From Ilyonectria destructans (Eukaryota > Ascomycota > Sordariomycetes > Hypocreales > Nectriaceae), in NCBI GenBank assembly GCA_020740775.1, contig JAHEWK010000020.1, positions 434,001 to 498,000 on the forward strand: 64,000 bases of DNA, given 5' to 3'. A program made the translations under genes and the position numbers. Each line of letters starts with the position of its first letter. Within the stretch, counting starts at the first letter, position 1. This document shows positions 33,109 through 44,031 of this stretch, in pieces. The notes beneath the pieces were generated by a model. That model searched no databases, was not told the DNA's origin, and saw only the letters and a list, made by a program, of their open reading frames with translations.

Positions 33109-34446
33109 TCAGTCCGTTGTTATTGGGTCAAGAAGATCGTCTATATCGATAGAATCGACAGCAGCCATCATCTGGGCAAGCCCATCTCGAGCCGCAGGCC
33201 CTACATGGACTGCCCAGTTCTCCACTTCGCTTGTATTATACAGATCCATCGGGATCCCGGCGACGAGATGCTCCCTATTCTTCTGTGGCCGGATGCGATG
33301 GCCGTTCCACATCTCCGTAAAGTCCGCAACCTCTTGGCGGATCATGGGTCCATAGAGAGCATACACCGCGATCTGGCGAGCAAGACGGTTTGGTTGGAAG
33401 AGGCCGCTATCAATCAGCTCGTGTGAGAACGCGATCCAGCGCTGACTGACACCTTTGAGTAGCTTTTCCCACCAAGACTCGATCCGTTGGTTCGATGTGC
33501 TTGGGCCCCAGATATGACAGGAGCTCAGTCTCGCTCCCTGCCTGTGGACTCGTTGGTCGTTATCCTCGGTGGTATACCGAAACTCTGTCTGATCAAGGTC
33601 GGCGAGAATCGCCTGGGCTCCGGCCCAAAGAGGAGTCTCGATACCATGATCCGAGCGGGTGAAAAGGGGGCGGACCCCTGAGTACGACACGGTCCGTAGA
33701 AACTGTTTGAGTGAACTCAGCGCAGTCATGTTCCCCCTGCCGACATATATCCAGATGATGGCTCTCGAACACGTGTCGATACAGGCGTAGATAGAGAAGC
33801 CGAAGTTCTTGAGCTTCTCGTACCCATCGAGAGACCACATGAAGTTAGGCCCAGGAACCTGGAAGTTCTTCCGGTGCTTCCAATCAGCAAGGCGTCTTTG
33901 TTCGGCCCGCTTCTTCCACTCTGGGTTCGTTTGGTACTCGCGATATAAGGTATTCTGGTCGACAAGGACGCCGGCACGGATGCGGACGTAATGGTATAGA
34001 TACCCCCTGCCAAATCCTCTGATGCTTGAAGACTGACGGTCGTCTTGGAAGAGGAACTCTCTTGCTTTTTGAATAGCCTCCTGTCGTTCAGCCAGATCTC
34101 GGAAGCGCCGCTTCATGCCATGCTTCAGACGATACTCCTGTACAGTCCGCTCGGAGATCTCGATGCCGCGTCGCTTAAGATCACGGACGATGGAAGTGTC
34201 GCTATATCCGTATCGGTAGAAGTAGCCTTTGATCAGCTCGACGAAGGTGTTGGTATCAATCTTTGAGTGAAGGGGGGAGTACTCCTGGGCACCCCATTCC
34301 GCTAACCTCCTTTTCGGGGCTCTGACGTCGAGTACGTGCCCATCGTCGCGGAGATGGGCACATATAGTGTCAATGGATAGTCCTTCTCGCCGCTGCTCGA
34401 GGATCCAGTCCTTGACGCGCTCCAAGTCCTTACGGGGCCTCGGCAT
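33109..34446 (-). CDS. DDE integrase-type transposase (integrase core domain)
   Basis: An intact ORF of 445 residues from an ATG. The N-terminus (DTICAHLRDDGHVLDV, RRLAEWG) resembles a Clr5-like/helix-turn-helix DNA-binding segment. A second HTH-like part contains SDTSIVRDLKRRGIEISERT. The integrase core has MWSLDGYEKLKNFGFSIY with the first Asp, LFTRSDHGIETPLWAG with the second Asp, and STSNQRIESWWEKLLKG with the Glu, giving a plausible D-D-E set. The C-terminal part resembles the fungal/animal integrase core group rather than retroviral integrase. It lies within terminal inverted repeats and should mobilise that element. There are no stops, unlike its neighbour on the other strand. Confidence 0.85.
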   Translation of the reverse strand: MPRPRKDLERVKDWILEQRREGLSIDTICAHLRDDGHVLDVRAPKRRLAEWGAQEYSPLHSKIDTNTFVELIKGYFYRYGYSDTSIVRDLKRRGIEISERTVQEYRLKHGMKRRFRDLAERQEAIQKAREFLFQDDRQSSSIRGFGRGYLYHYVRIRAGVLVDQNTLYREYQTNPEWKKRAEQRRLADWKHRKNFQVPGPNFMWSLDGYEKLKNFGFSIYACIDTCSRAIIWIYVGRGNMTALSSLKQFLRTVSYSGVRPLFTRSDHGIETPLWAGAQAILADLDQTEFRYTTEDNDQRVHRQGARLSSCHIWGPSTSNQRIESWWEKLLKGVSQRWIAFSHELIDSGLFQPNRLARQIAVYALYGPMIRQEVADFTEMWNGHRIRPQKNREHLVAGIPMDLYNTSEVENWAVHVGPAARDGLAQMMAAVDSIDIDDLLDPITTD

Positions 34447-34741
34447 TGTGCGAGACGCAGACCAGGGGTTCGAGATCGTGGTAGAGATCGGAGTTCATAC
34501 CTCCTTCCAAGGCTTCCAGCTGCAATATCCCGCCCCCTCTGAACCGGCATTATCGGAGCTTCGGCGCCGATGGAATGGCATCAGCACCGCTTGGTATGGC
34601 ATCAGCTCTACTACATTGAAAACAGTGCGCTATCATATCAATACTGTAGCCCCATATAAAAACGCCGAAAGCCTATGTGCGAAATAGCTCCAGTCATTTT
34701 CGTACATGGTTTTGTCACCCATGTGGTAATGTGCGACCGTA

Positions 34742-36026
34742 GATGACGCGACCTAGCAACTGAACAGATGACGTGAAACGAAACGGAACACTCGCCGGGC
34801 CATGTGTAATACGGACGCAAATCGAAGGAAAATATGCCTGATGATACCACAGTGACGTTTAGTGTGTAACGGTGGTCGAGCCGGTGGCAAGGCACGGGGA
34901 AGCATTACCGCCAATGGTTGAGGGAGACCACAAGACTTATGGGAAGCCAGTCAGGAACCTTGGTCTAGATTGGTCACTAGCTTGGTCAAAGATCTGACGG
35001 GGCAAGTATTCAGAGCATGTATGAGCCGGGTGATTGGGAGGGGTGAGGCAATCGATGAGGCGAACTGACGCGACTCTGGAAAGGCTGTAAGACGCCAGTC
35101 TCATGAATGAGTGCTTCGAGCATCATCAGACCCAGAAACAATCTTGCAGCAATTCCCATGTTAGTTGGGAACTAGGGAAATTAAACTCTGGGCGTTCTCA
35201 TCTGCGGGGAAGCAAAAAGAGGAGCTTTTGAAGGTTTGCCTTGGCTTTGACTTCTCATTGGCTGCGAACGAGGTCCAAAGCTTGGCGTGTGCCACACACA
35301 CCAACTCTCCCCGCTCGCTCGCTCCATTCACATACCGGGAAACGGCATCTTGTTGCCTGAACAAGACTGCCGTATTACGTACTTTAGGCTGCCACTGACC
35401 ATTTGTTCTTGACATGTCGAACCCGAGGCCCTTTAGGTATCGCAGCGCCGAAAGCTGCCTTACCTCACCTTTTGGTCTATCTAATTGTCGTCATAGATGT
35501 TTTGCTCCTCAGTCTCACTTGTCTAGTACTTCTCCGCTTTTACAACTTACTGTCTTCTGCCCAATGCCAACGCGGCAGATGACAACAGACCGTTGAATTC
35601 TACTGCTACTCAACTTACTTATAATAGCTAATTTCCGTTTATCGTCCGTCTGTCACTATTCTGAATACATGAACATAAGCGCCAATTCCACAATATTCAT
35701 TCATCTCCGTTAAACGTGAACATTGTGAATCTCCGAACATGCAACGCGAACAATCGAGGCTCGGGTGTAACCGTGATCGAAACTAAACACGGATTCACAG
35801 CAACCATCCAGCCCGGTCGACATCATCGGAGTACTACCAACCCTACATAAACAAACCAAATAAATACCACTTCTCCTTCTTCTTCACTCTCTAACCCTTC
35901 TGGCACCTCAGTCAGGCCAACTTCGTATCCCGAAACATCAACACCCGAGCCACATCTCTGCTTACACCGAGAGGGACCATCACACGAAAGCAGTCAGAAA
36001 GCACGAAGGACAAAAATCATCCAACC
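34742..36026. other. 1.3-kb stretch without a supported gene
   Basis: No coding signal. The last about 150 bp look like the 5' flank of the small ORF at 36027. Confidence 0.4.
35868..35925 (+). promoter_or_regulatory. Pyrimidine-rich tract upstream of the Cys-rich ORF
   Basis: A CT-rich stretch (CTTCTCCTTCTTCTTCACTC) lies about 110-160 bp before the ATG at 36027. CT-rich tracts are common near transcription starts of filamentous fungal genes; that it works as a core promoter here is inference. Confidence 0.3.
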
Positions 36027-36296
36027 ATGTGCCACATCGTCGTCGCCCAGCGCGTGTGCCAGGTCTGCAACCGCAGCCAAGGCGAGACAGTTATTGACTT
36101 CACGCGCTGCGCACGCAAGTGTTCGAGCCCCTTCTACTGTCTGACTCCCAAGGCGCAGATAGAAATCTGTTCCCTCTGTGCGCCGAGAACCACGACGACG
36201 CTCTCCACACCGGTCATGTTACGAAACAGCAGCATCGATGCCAACGACAACGAAGCCGACTCTCTTGAGCGTCGTTCACGTAGGGAAGCAGGGTAG
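36027..36296 (+). CDS. Small Cys-rich protein of unknown function
   Basis: An 89-residue ORF from an ATG in favourable context (AACCATGTG). It begins MCHIVVAQRVCQVCNRSQG and contains about nine cysteines in the first 55 residues (CQVC, CARKC, YCL, CSLC), a spacing that suggests a small zinc-binding fold. The tail is polar and basic. There is no signal peptide, so a secreted effector is unlikely. Small fungal proteins starting MC and rich in Cys/His pairs are frequent and mostly uncharacterised. No intron was found. It may be a genuine gene given the CT-rich 5' flank. Confidence 0.5.
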   Translation: MCHIVVAQRVCQVCNRSQGETVIDFTRCARKCSSPFYCLTPKAQIEICSLCAPRTTTTLSTPVMLRNSSIDANDNEADSLERRSRREAG

Positions 36297-37096
36297 CGGT
36301 GACGGACCGAACCCGGGAAGTAGGCCGCCTAGCTTCACCGAAGATGCAACCCGGGCGCGGCCGATGTCCGACGTTTTTCTTCAGCTGAAGGGCTAGATTC
36401 TGCAGGGGGGAAGGTAAAATATGGGAGAAGACACGTGGAATTAAGATAATCAGGGAAGCGAGGGGCTCAACAAACGCCGCCTCGACTGAATAGCAAAAAT
36501 GGACCAAACTAACAATGATACCAACTGTAATTTTTTTACTCGAGGGCAAAAATTGCCAGTGTACGGGAAACAGAAATTGGAAATACATACGACGGTTATG
36601 AAAATGTGCCGGATCTTTCACATCGAGATGCGGTATCGCCCCAACGGAAAGCCCTTCGGGGCCGATTTGAAGGTGGCGCCGCCCCCCCGGTAGCCACCCA
36701 CCCGTAATACCAGATTACCGGAACGAATCAATCGCCTGTTAGATGACTTGCATGATGCGAGGGGGCCAATGGGTTACTGGTAATCAATCAATGACAATTG
36801 ATGATTGCCTTTGCTTGTACCTGTTTTGGGAAATAAGTTCACTACCCTACTTTTCGCGGCACCTACTTTTAGCGGCACCTACTTTTCGCGGGCCCTTCCC
36901 CACTAAAACACTATATCTTTAAATAGTTAACTTACTTAGCCCTAAAGCAAAGCGGAACTTCCCTGTTGAATGGAGTCCGCCGTCGATAACTCCTCGACAT
37001 AAGCAAAAAATCTGACTGCAGTCTTGTATTCTTGAAATCCAGTAATCCCCAACATAGTACTTGAGAATTCGAGAAAAAAGCGGTTCATTTCGAACC
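36297..37096. other. 0.8-kb gap with two short repeats
   Basis: Three tandem CACCTACTTTTCGCGG-like units (one with A for C) lie at about 36846-36893, period 17 bp. Positions 36940-37004 are the second copy of the dispersed repeat also found at 8632-8695. Confidence 0.55.
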
Positions 37097-38145
37097 TCAT
37101 TTGTAGTTAACAACTGAAGAGAACGTGTCGGCCCTTCCCCAGATCCCCTCCCGAAGACATGAGAGTTGTACAATCTGTGAATGATCGACAAATAAGTTCA
37201 CATCCGTCCCAAATTCGCGGATGTACCAGTTAAATACTGCAGGGTCCGCCGCTTCGAACATGACCTTCTCCCGAGGAAGGTCCCGTAGAATCTGCTGGAT
37301 AACGTCGGTTCTCCATTTTGTTACATTCTCTGTGATGCCTTCACTCTCGATCATGATGCGCTCGACCCCAGCATCAATGAATCGGCTTCCCATGTGGACT
37401 ATCTTGGACGGGTCGGACGTGCCTACGGATTCGAGTTCTGAAGCTGCTATATCGCCTCCTGCGCCAAATTGGATCCCACACTCGGGTTTTGCTATAAGCC
37501 CTTCAGAGTGGACTTTGTCGACGAGGCGAAGCCAGTCATCTTCAGGAATGGAAAGGAAACCAGAGGAAATTTCAATAACATCAAAGCCAAGCCCTTTGCA
37601 CTTCTTTAGATAGCGGTCTACTACTAACTAAGGATCAGATTGAAGCAGAACATGTTCCATCCAGCCACCCTGGTCAAAATATTATTAGCAGAGTTCTAGC
37701 AGGCATCTGAATGTTGGTATGAACTCACAGTAGAAACATACACCCCGTATTGATGAGCAAGGTCAATTAGCTCCTTCAAATTCTCATCTGGGAACAACGA
37801 GAACGAGCCACCGGCAAACTTAAGTCCATCGATGTGATATACCATTCTAGAACTTTCTTAGCAATTTGTATGGTAAAACAAACGGTAATTGAAACCTACG
37901 TTTCGAGCACGTCCTGCAAATACCTTTTCCCCATCGCAGAGTAATATGGACCTCGGTTTGGGTGGGCGGCAATTATGGCGAACGAACCCGAAGCCTTCCT
38001 TCTTGTCCTCCAAAAGAATAGGACCAGGGTGTTGAAGTGGCCTTGTCGTCGTAAATGGCCTGGCCAAAACTTTGCAGGATCCACTAGTTGCCCTGCACGC
38101 CAGCCTAGTGGTGCTGAAAAGATGAGAAGACGTTTGTAGTGCCAT
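37097..38145 (-). pseudogene. Phosphosulfolactate synthase-like (ComA/HSA32 family), broken
   Basis: The exons are 38145-37900, 37846-37729 and 37669-37097 (introns 53 and 59 bp, good signals). The C-terminal part reads MIESEGITENVTKWRTDV, KVMFEAADPAVFNWYI and VNLFVDHSQIVQL, diagnostic of PF02679. The N-terminus looks like a mitochondrial presequence (MALQTSSHLFSTTRLACRA). Two breaks are visible. Exon 1 needs a frame change between FVRHNCRPPKPR and RGPYYSAMGKRYLQDVLET, with a few residues missing. A TAG lies at 37628-37630 after LLQSDP. The archaeal enzyme joins sulfite and phosphoenolpyruvate; the role of fungal and plant homologues is not settled. Confidence 0.82.
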
Positions 38146-38909
38146 TGCTGGGAAGTAATGGGAACAATATAGACAGTGCATTAGAATAAAATAATCTTGC
38201 TGGACTACACTCTGGTGGACTGGGGATGGCCTTTATGTGGTAAGAGATAGTCTATGATATCATTTTGATGGAATCCCACGAGTATGCATCATTCCCCAAT
38301 TCAGCGTTACACTGCTTACGCCATCCTCTCTAAATTTAGTGGAGATATTTTCGAATTTGATAAACACACTCAAGCCTTCAATGGACAGAATATAATTACG
38401 TGCTACGGCCATCAAGATACTTGAGCATCATGCCACGACAAAGTGATTCTTTTGCTAAAGCCAGCATTTTTACGAGAAATCGATCGGATTTTGAAAAACT
38501 ATATTACTCTTTAAATTCAAATATTTTCATTACCATCTTCATGCACTACTTCACACTCCAGGCACTTGAACAATGCCAATATGTATATTCTGCTAGATCG
38601 TAACGTGAACAATAACTAGCTACTAGATGATTCATTCAAATAGTTCGCAAGCATATGGTGTAGTCGAAAGACGGGGAAACCGGTACATAACTTCAGCCCC
38701 GGAAGATCCAGCCGCATAAGCGACGGTGACTGGGCTGACACTCATGCACACTCCCTCGACAGCATCATCTATACCAAGCAAACCCCTGTCACATTTTCTG
38801 AAGTCTTTTCAATTCATATAAGTCTCCTAAGATTACCAGTGCCCATATTGTACCTTGACGTCTCTCTCATTACCTAATATTCGTGCGACATTAAACCTCG
38901 AGAATTAAA
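38146..38909. other. 0.76-kb intergenic stretch
   Basis: AT-rich sequence between the 5' end of the phosphosulfolactate-synthase-like pseudogene and the 3' end of the transaldolase locus. No gene was seen. Confidence 0.5.
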
Positions 38910-40154
38910 TTAAGCAAGCTTCTGCTTTAAAATATCCTTTAGGGTAACGGCATCGGTAGCGAACTTGCTGATGCCCTCACGGAGCTTCTCGACAGCCATT
39001 TGGTCCTCATTGAAGTCGAATCGGAAGTTAGCCTCATTGTTGATATAGGTTTTCTTCTCAAGATCCAGAGACGCAGCCTGGACGGCGTCAAACTTTTTGT
39101 GGACAGGCTCGGTGGAGTTGAGGTAGGCACCAGCCTCAGCGGCAGCAATTGCCTGGACGAGGGAGAACATGAGGGTTAGGTTGGTGTTGATACCGTGGTC
39201 GCGCTGGAGGATCTCAGCAGCCTTGATACCCTCCCAGGTGGCGGCGATCTTGATAAGGATGCGGTCCTTGGGTATTCCCTTCTTATTATAGAGCTATGAG
39301 GTGTGTGAGTACGAGTATTTTGCGAGACCCATATTGGGAAAGTGTCAGATGAGAAAAGCCTACCTCGATTATGTGGAGAGCCTTCTCAACGGATGCGTCA
39401 GTATCGAAGGAGAACTGGGCATCGACCTCGGTGGAGACCTTGCCGGGGATGATGGCGAGGATCTCGCAGCCGAACTCGACCAGGAGACTGTCGAGGGCAG
39501 CGTCAACCTGCTCGTCGACGGAGCCACCCAGGGCCTTAGCGTACTCGAGGGCCGCATCAATCAACTTGGCGTACTCAGCCTTCTTGGAGGCAGCGAGGAT
39601 GAGGGAGGGGTTCGTGGTGGCATCCTGGGGCTTGTACTTGCCGATGACTGTAGAAAATTGTGAACCTCTAATCTAAACATTCATGACGTCATCGTTATGG
39701 TGAGACAGATGGGGTAGTGAGGCAAAATAGTCTTGCGATGCCGGCGTCGGGATATCGTGAGACGACTCCAGGGAAGCGGAAGAGGAGGTAGACTAACAGG
39801 AAAAGTCACCTATTGAATGATGGTTAGAAATGCGAGGCAGTTAAGGAGGGAGGTGCGGTATTTACCAGAGTCAGACACAATGAACTGCAAGTCGCAATGA
39901 AAGCTAGTAGTTAGCAATTGGTTCTGATGATCGGCGGACGCGAGGAGATAGCTAGAGTAAACTCAACGAGATCAACAACTTCTCGGAAAGCTCACAGCCC
40001 CGCAGATGATGCTGTTTTCGGGGGGTGTTGGGTTCAAGCTCGGGGACTGCATATCTCGTGATACAGCTCTGGATGTTCTGGAAGGTGAAAGAGTGTGGAT
40101 GGCGGGGTCACGTCCAGTGCCGGTGGCTTTGAGCTGATCCAGAGAGTTGGACAT
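38910..40154 (-). pseudogene. Transaldolase with an internal deletion
   Basis: The inferred exons are 40154-40116, 39884-39866, 39809-39798, 39647-39364 and 39293-38910. The protein follows transaldolase from MSNSLDQLKATGT through [18 protein letters not shown] and the Schiff-base lysine motif [17 protein letters not shown]. In the last exon AEAGAYL joins directly to [12 protein letters not shown]. Family members have roughly 75-80 residues (including the ISPFVGRI segment) between these points, so barrel strands are missing although the frame is kept. Exon 1 also lacks a GT donor at the expected place (ACT followed by GGACGT). It is probably a dead duplicate of the pentose-phosphate gene. Confidence 0.8.
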
Positions 40155-41114
40155 ATTTGCGGTAGGAAGAATGGTGGTGGTTCTTTTGGGGTAAAGCTCT
40201 TAAAGGCGAGAGACGAAGAATCGACGATGGATGGAGCTGTAAGGAGGAAGAGAAAAAGAAAGAGCAGGAGAGGGGGAATAATAAAGGACTGGAAACTCAG
40301 CAACCCAAAAGTGTTTTGTTTGGGATGGGGATGGTGACCAACTCGCCGTGTCCTTAGCTCCTCCCCCTCGCATCAAAGCATTGTCTCATCTCATCTCGCC
40401 GGACCTACCCCTCGTCTTCTACCACCCTCCCCTCGTTCGTTCGTTCTATCCATGCCTACATCACAATCCCGGTTCGGAAAGGGGACAATTAACTGAGTCA
40501 TACAATATGCAGCAGCTTTCGCCTCGCCTTATTCAATCCAATCAACGGAGTGTTAACCAGCCAAGACATTCATCATCATATCAGCCATCCGTCATCTTTC
40601 ATCAGCGAACAACAATGGCGCCAGTTGTATCTAGTGCTCGAGGAGCCCGTCATCAAATATGAGGATGACGTCAAATGTGTGGGTGACTTCCACTATACAG
40701 ATGACGTCAAACTGATGTATGGGGATCAACAAACCGTCATCTGAAAACGGAGAGGGGTCACGCGACAGCTTTCCCATTGAACTCATGTCTCTTTTTCACT
40801 TTAAAACGGATTTATGTCCATAAAACGCCCTAATTATCTTCTCAAATTTCACAGCACCCTTATTAGGATCCTTGTCATTTCATCTAGACGGTAATTAACT
40901 CGACTGTAACCAACGTTCGCCATGTGGTCTTATGTACAACGTCGCCAGATCGCTGAACAGATAAAACTCGACATGGTAAGAGGAGGTCATCAGTGCCTTG
41001 AAAAAGGTACATCCCCGATACGATTGGAACGACAGAAAATATCTCCTAGCATGGACAGGCAATTAGAGAATGAAAACCAGGTAGTCGGCTCCAGGGACGC
41101 AGACCATAATCTCA
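40155..41114. other. 0.96-kb stretch upstream of the transaldolase locus
   Basis: This holds the 5' flank of the transaldolase pseudogene and then sequence without coding signal. A direct repeat built on ATGACGTCAAA occurs twice near 40664-40713. Confidence 0.45.
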
Positions 41115-42489
41115 TTGTGCCGCGTTGCATTTGATCCGGTAACCTCACGGACGCGATGCGCCGGCCACATCATCAACCTGTCCCTGCAAGCCTTTCTTTT
41201 TGCAACCAGTGAAGGTGCCCTGGAGGCCGCGATTGAGGAGGTGCAGGACGAGGCAAATGATGCAACTATTGCGGACGTGTTGCAGGGCTGCATTCAGTCG
41301 AATGGTACGTACCAAAAGTCTCACAGCAAACCCAAGCGGCGGACTGACGCAGCCAGTTGGCGGAGCGTCGGGCCCCTAGGCAAGCTTCATAACATTGCCG
41401 TGTTCATCCGCAATTCCACGATCCACAACGATACGTAGGACGACATTGCGGGAAAGGCACTGGGAATTGACAATATCACGCGGTGGAACTCATAGTTCAA
41501 GCTCCTTAACGCAGCCATTCGCCAAGAAGGCGCAATATCCATCTTCCTCAACCAGTACCACAAGGAACTGGAGGACAACATCCTCACCTATGACGACTGG
41601 CAAATACTCAAAATAACCCATAAGTTCTTATAACTGTTTTACCAGGCGACTTTAGAGCAGCAAATGGAGTGGGCATTAATAGACCAGGTGCTGGAGAACA
41701 TAGATATTCTGTTCAAGCAATTTGAGGATGCCAAGGTGCGTATGAGGCGATAATGCTGTCGACGCTGTCCAAGAGCAAATCCATACTAATATTAGAGCAG
41801 CTCAAGTATATTAACAACAGACACATAGTCAACTCCATCCACATAAGTTGGTGGGTCCTCTCGAAGTATTACCGGGAAAGTGACAAGAATCCAATATACA
41901 TCACGGCATTGTTGTTCCATCCAGAGAAGCAGCGGAGGTACATTGACCGCCACTGGGCAGAGGAGTGGCGAGAGGGACCTGTAGCTGCTACGCGGCAACT
42001 GTGGGCAAAGTACAAGGACCGGCCGCTTGCGCCGATATCTGCGACGCAGCCGGATGATGAGCGACGAGAGATATCGCCGTACGAGCGAATCAAGCAATCA
42101 ATGAGTGTATTGGATGAGCCCGGCGACGAGGATGAATTCGAAAAATTCATCAAGTCTCCTCCGAGACATATGATGGCGAAGACTCCGCTCGAATGGTGGT
42201 GCCGGGAAGAACAGAGGATGGAGTATCCACGCTTGCACCAGATGGCTATTGACATACTAAGTGTTCCGGCGATGTGGACGATCCGGAAAGGGTGTTTTCT
42301 TGCGCAAGGCGTACAATTTCCTGGGATAGAGCAAGGTTGTCGGCCGATACCATCGAAAAGCTGCAATGTTTGAGTAGCTGGGTGAAAAATGACTTAATTA
42401 GGAAAGTCTACGTGTCAGTCGGCGATGAGATTATAGACGTTTCTGGTGATGACGATGAGTTGCACTACCTTTCGGTCTTATATTCATAA
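41115..42489 (+). pseudogene. hAT transposase relic
   Basis: Successive pieces match a hAT transposase: TRCAGHIINLSLQAFLF, VGPLGKLHNIAVFIR, ITRWNS-FKLLNAAI, FYQATLEQQMEWALIDQ, WWVLSKYYRESDKNPIYI, and a dimerisation segment split by a frameshift (LHQMAIDILSVPAM then DDPERVFSCARRTISWDR). Breaks: TAG at 41436, TAG near 41490 (probably from TGG), TAA near 41631 (probably from CAA), and frameshifts near 41741 and 42270. The N-terminal BED region is not recognisable. The changes are mostly of the RIP type. It is a different family member from the intact hAT at 1.2-4.3 kb. Confidence 0.85.
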
Positions 42490-43634
42490 TTATGCTTAAG
42501 CTTAACAATGCATAACAATATTGGGGTATGGTTAAGAATAGTTAAGAATAGACCAAAATTATGTATTTATTTATTACTGGGATGTCTGGTCGGGGGAGAC
42601 TGGGGGAGGCTGTTGCCGCGACATCGCCGCGTCAGCGCAGGGACAGGGGGAGGCGGAGCGGGCGAAGTCGAGGCGGAGGCGGCGGCGATGGAAGGTTGGA
42701 GCGGCGGTGATGCGACAACGCGGCGGCGGCAGCAGGCTGGTTGGATCGGAAACGCGCGAGAGAGAGAAGGGATCTGCTAGAGAAGTAGTAGCGGCAACCC
42801 AACGACAACGCGACGAGGGACGACAAGGGTCATACGGAAAAAAAAACGAGGCTATCGAGAAAGAAAGAAAAGAAGGAAGGAAAAAGGGAGCCTGTAGGGG
42901 CTGCAGCGAGAGATTCAAATAGGCCGGCTAGGGAGCTAGGAGCCGGCCGCAGCAGCAACACAACAACGAACAATAGGGGCCCGTTTGAACGGGCTGTTAT
43001 TGACAGGCAAACAGGAGGCCTTCTTGAGGGACAGGTGAGATCAGACTGAGGAATAGGCCAGAGGGAGGCCGCAGAGGGACCGCGAGGCCGCCTGCAAGGA
43101 GGCAGCGCGGTCAATACCACAGTCGGCGACGCCGCAACGGAGCACAGCACGGAGGGAACCGTGCCGGGGAACACGGGGCCCAGGAGAGCCGAGACGGATG
43201 ACCCAGCGATGCCGCCAGGCCACGCTGAGGACAACACCAAGGAGCCGACTGACAACAACGACGGCAGGAAGGCAGGAGGTTTCCATCCAAGGTCTCACAG
43301 CCTACGGATTTCCCTACCTGAACAAGCATGTAGAGGTACTATAGGCCTAATGAATAGGTAAGATAGTGTATACTAAATAATAATTATAGAACTGAAATAT
43401 GGGAGCCCGTCGCCAAAGAGTTGGGGTTTCCGTGGCCCGCAGTGGAGAGAATGCATCGGGAGATATTGAAATGGCAGCCTAGGATACTTGTTGCGAGACT
43501 CGGCGACAGGAAGCGCGAATAATAGAGACTGCTCGGATCTAGTTTTTTCATGATCAGTGGCTCCTCCAGGAGTGGGAAGGGGAAGCTAATTACCGGTGGG
43601 TAAGGAACCCTGGGAGGGAGTCGGAAGCTCACAC
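42490..43634. other. 1.1-kb GC-rich low-complexity stretch
   Basis: Purine/GC-rich simple sequence (AGGCGG, GGCGGC, GAAAGAAAAGAAGG runs) keeps several frames open by composition alone. No domain was seen and none is called. Confidence 0.5.
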
Positions 43635-44031
43635 GTTGCAAGCTGTTTTGGGGGGATCTTTGAGAAGCGTGTCTTCGCCGTGGCCGTTGTCCACCAGGAT
43701 CTGCTTGACTGCCTGCTCCAGCGCCACAGTATCAAATCTGCCCTGTAACTGGCCGTTGATCTTGACCCTGTAGCTCTTCTTCTCGAACACCTTGTCGGAC
43801 AAGGACGTGTAGGCAGTGATGCATTCGTCAACCGTCATCCTCAGGCGCCCAAGCATGATGGCGATCAGGCCGCCGGTGCTGGTGCCGCCGATCATGTCGA
43901 AGTAATCGCATGGCTTGGGCGGGGAGTCGGGGTCGATGGTAAGACATGAGATTCTGTAGAATCATCAGCGAGGACAGGCCGCGAGCTCCGCCGCCGTCGA
44001 GGGCAAGTAGGCGAATGTCATTGTCGGGCAT
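43635..44031 (-). pseudogene. Patatin-like phospholipase, N-terminal fragment with frameshift
   Basis: Starting [20 protein letters not shown], it carries the oxyanion-hole motif DGGGARG, then the nucleophile elbow GGTSTGGLIAIMLGR (catalytic Ser in GTSTG). The expected continuation between ILQNLMS and IDPDSPPKPCDYFDM is out of frame by an extra base in the TCTTACC stretch near 43950. The frame ends at a GTGTGA donor-like site after KDPPKTACNV, and no following exon was found. The catalytic Asp part is missing. The start lies inside the last codons of the C2H2 gene, so this piece appears joined to that gene by rearrangement. Confidence 0.75.

Larger units (their letters stand above)
31145..34741. 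mobile_element. 3.6-kb inverted-repeat element encoding a DDE integrase
   Basis: The ends at 31145 and 34741 carry a perfect inverted repeat of 29 bp that starts TACGGTCGCACATTACCACA, with weaker similarity beyond. Inside, an intact DDE integrase gene is on the minus strand (33109-34446) and a second, decaying gene lies on the plus strand, so the two are convergent. No clean target duplication was visible at the ends. The combination of short terminal repeats with an integrase-like rather than classical transposase protein does not match the common fungal groups I know well. Confidence 0.75.

Noticed and set aside
42574..43361. Several open frames on both strands
   Set aside because: They lie in low-complexity GC-rich and purine-rich sequence, with no domain or splice evidence.
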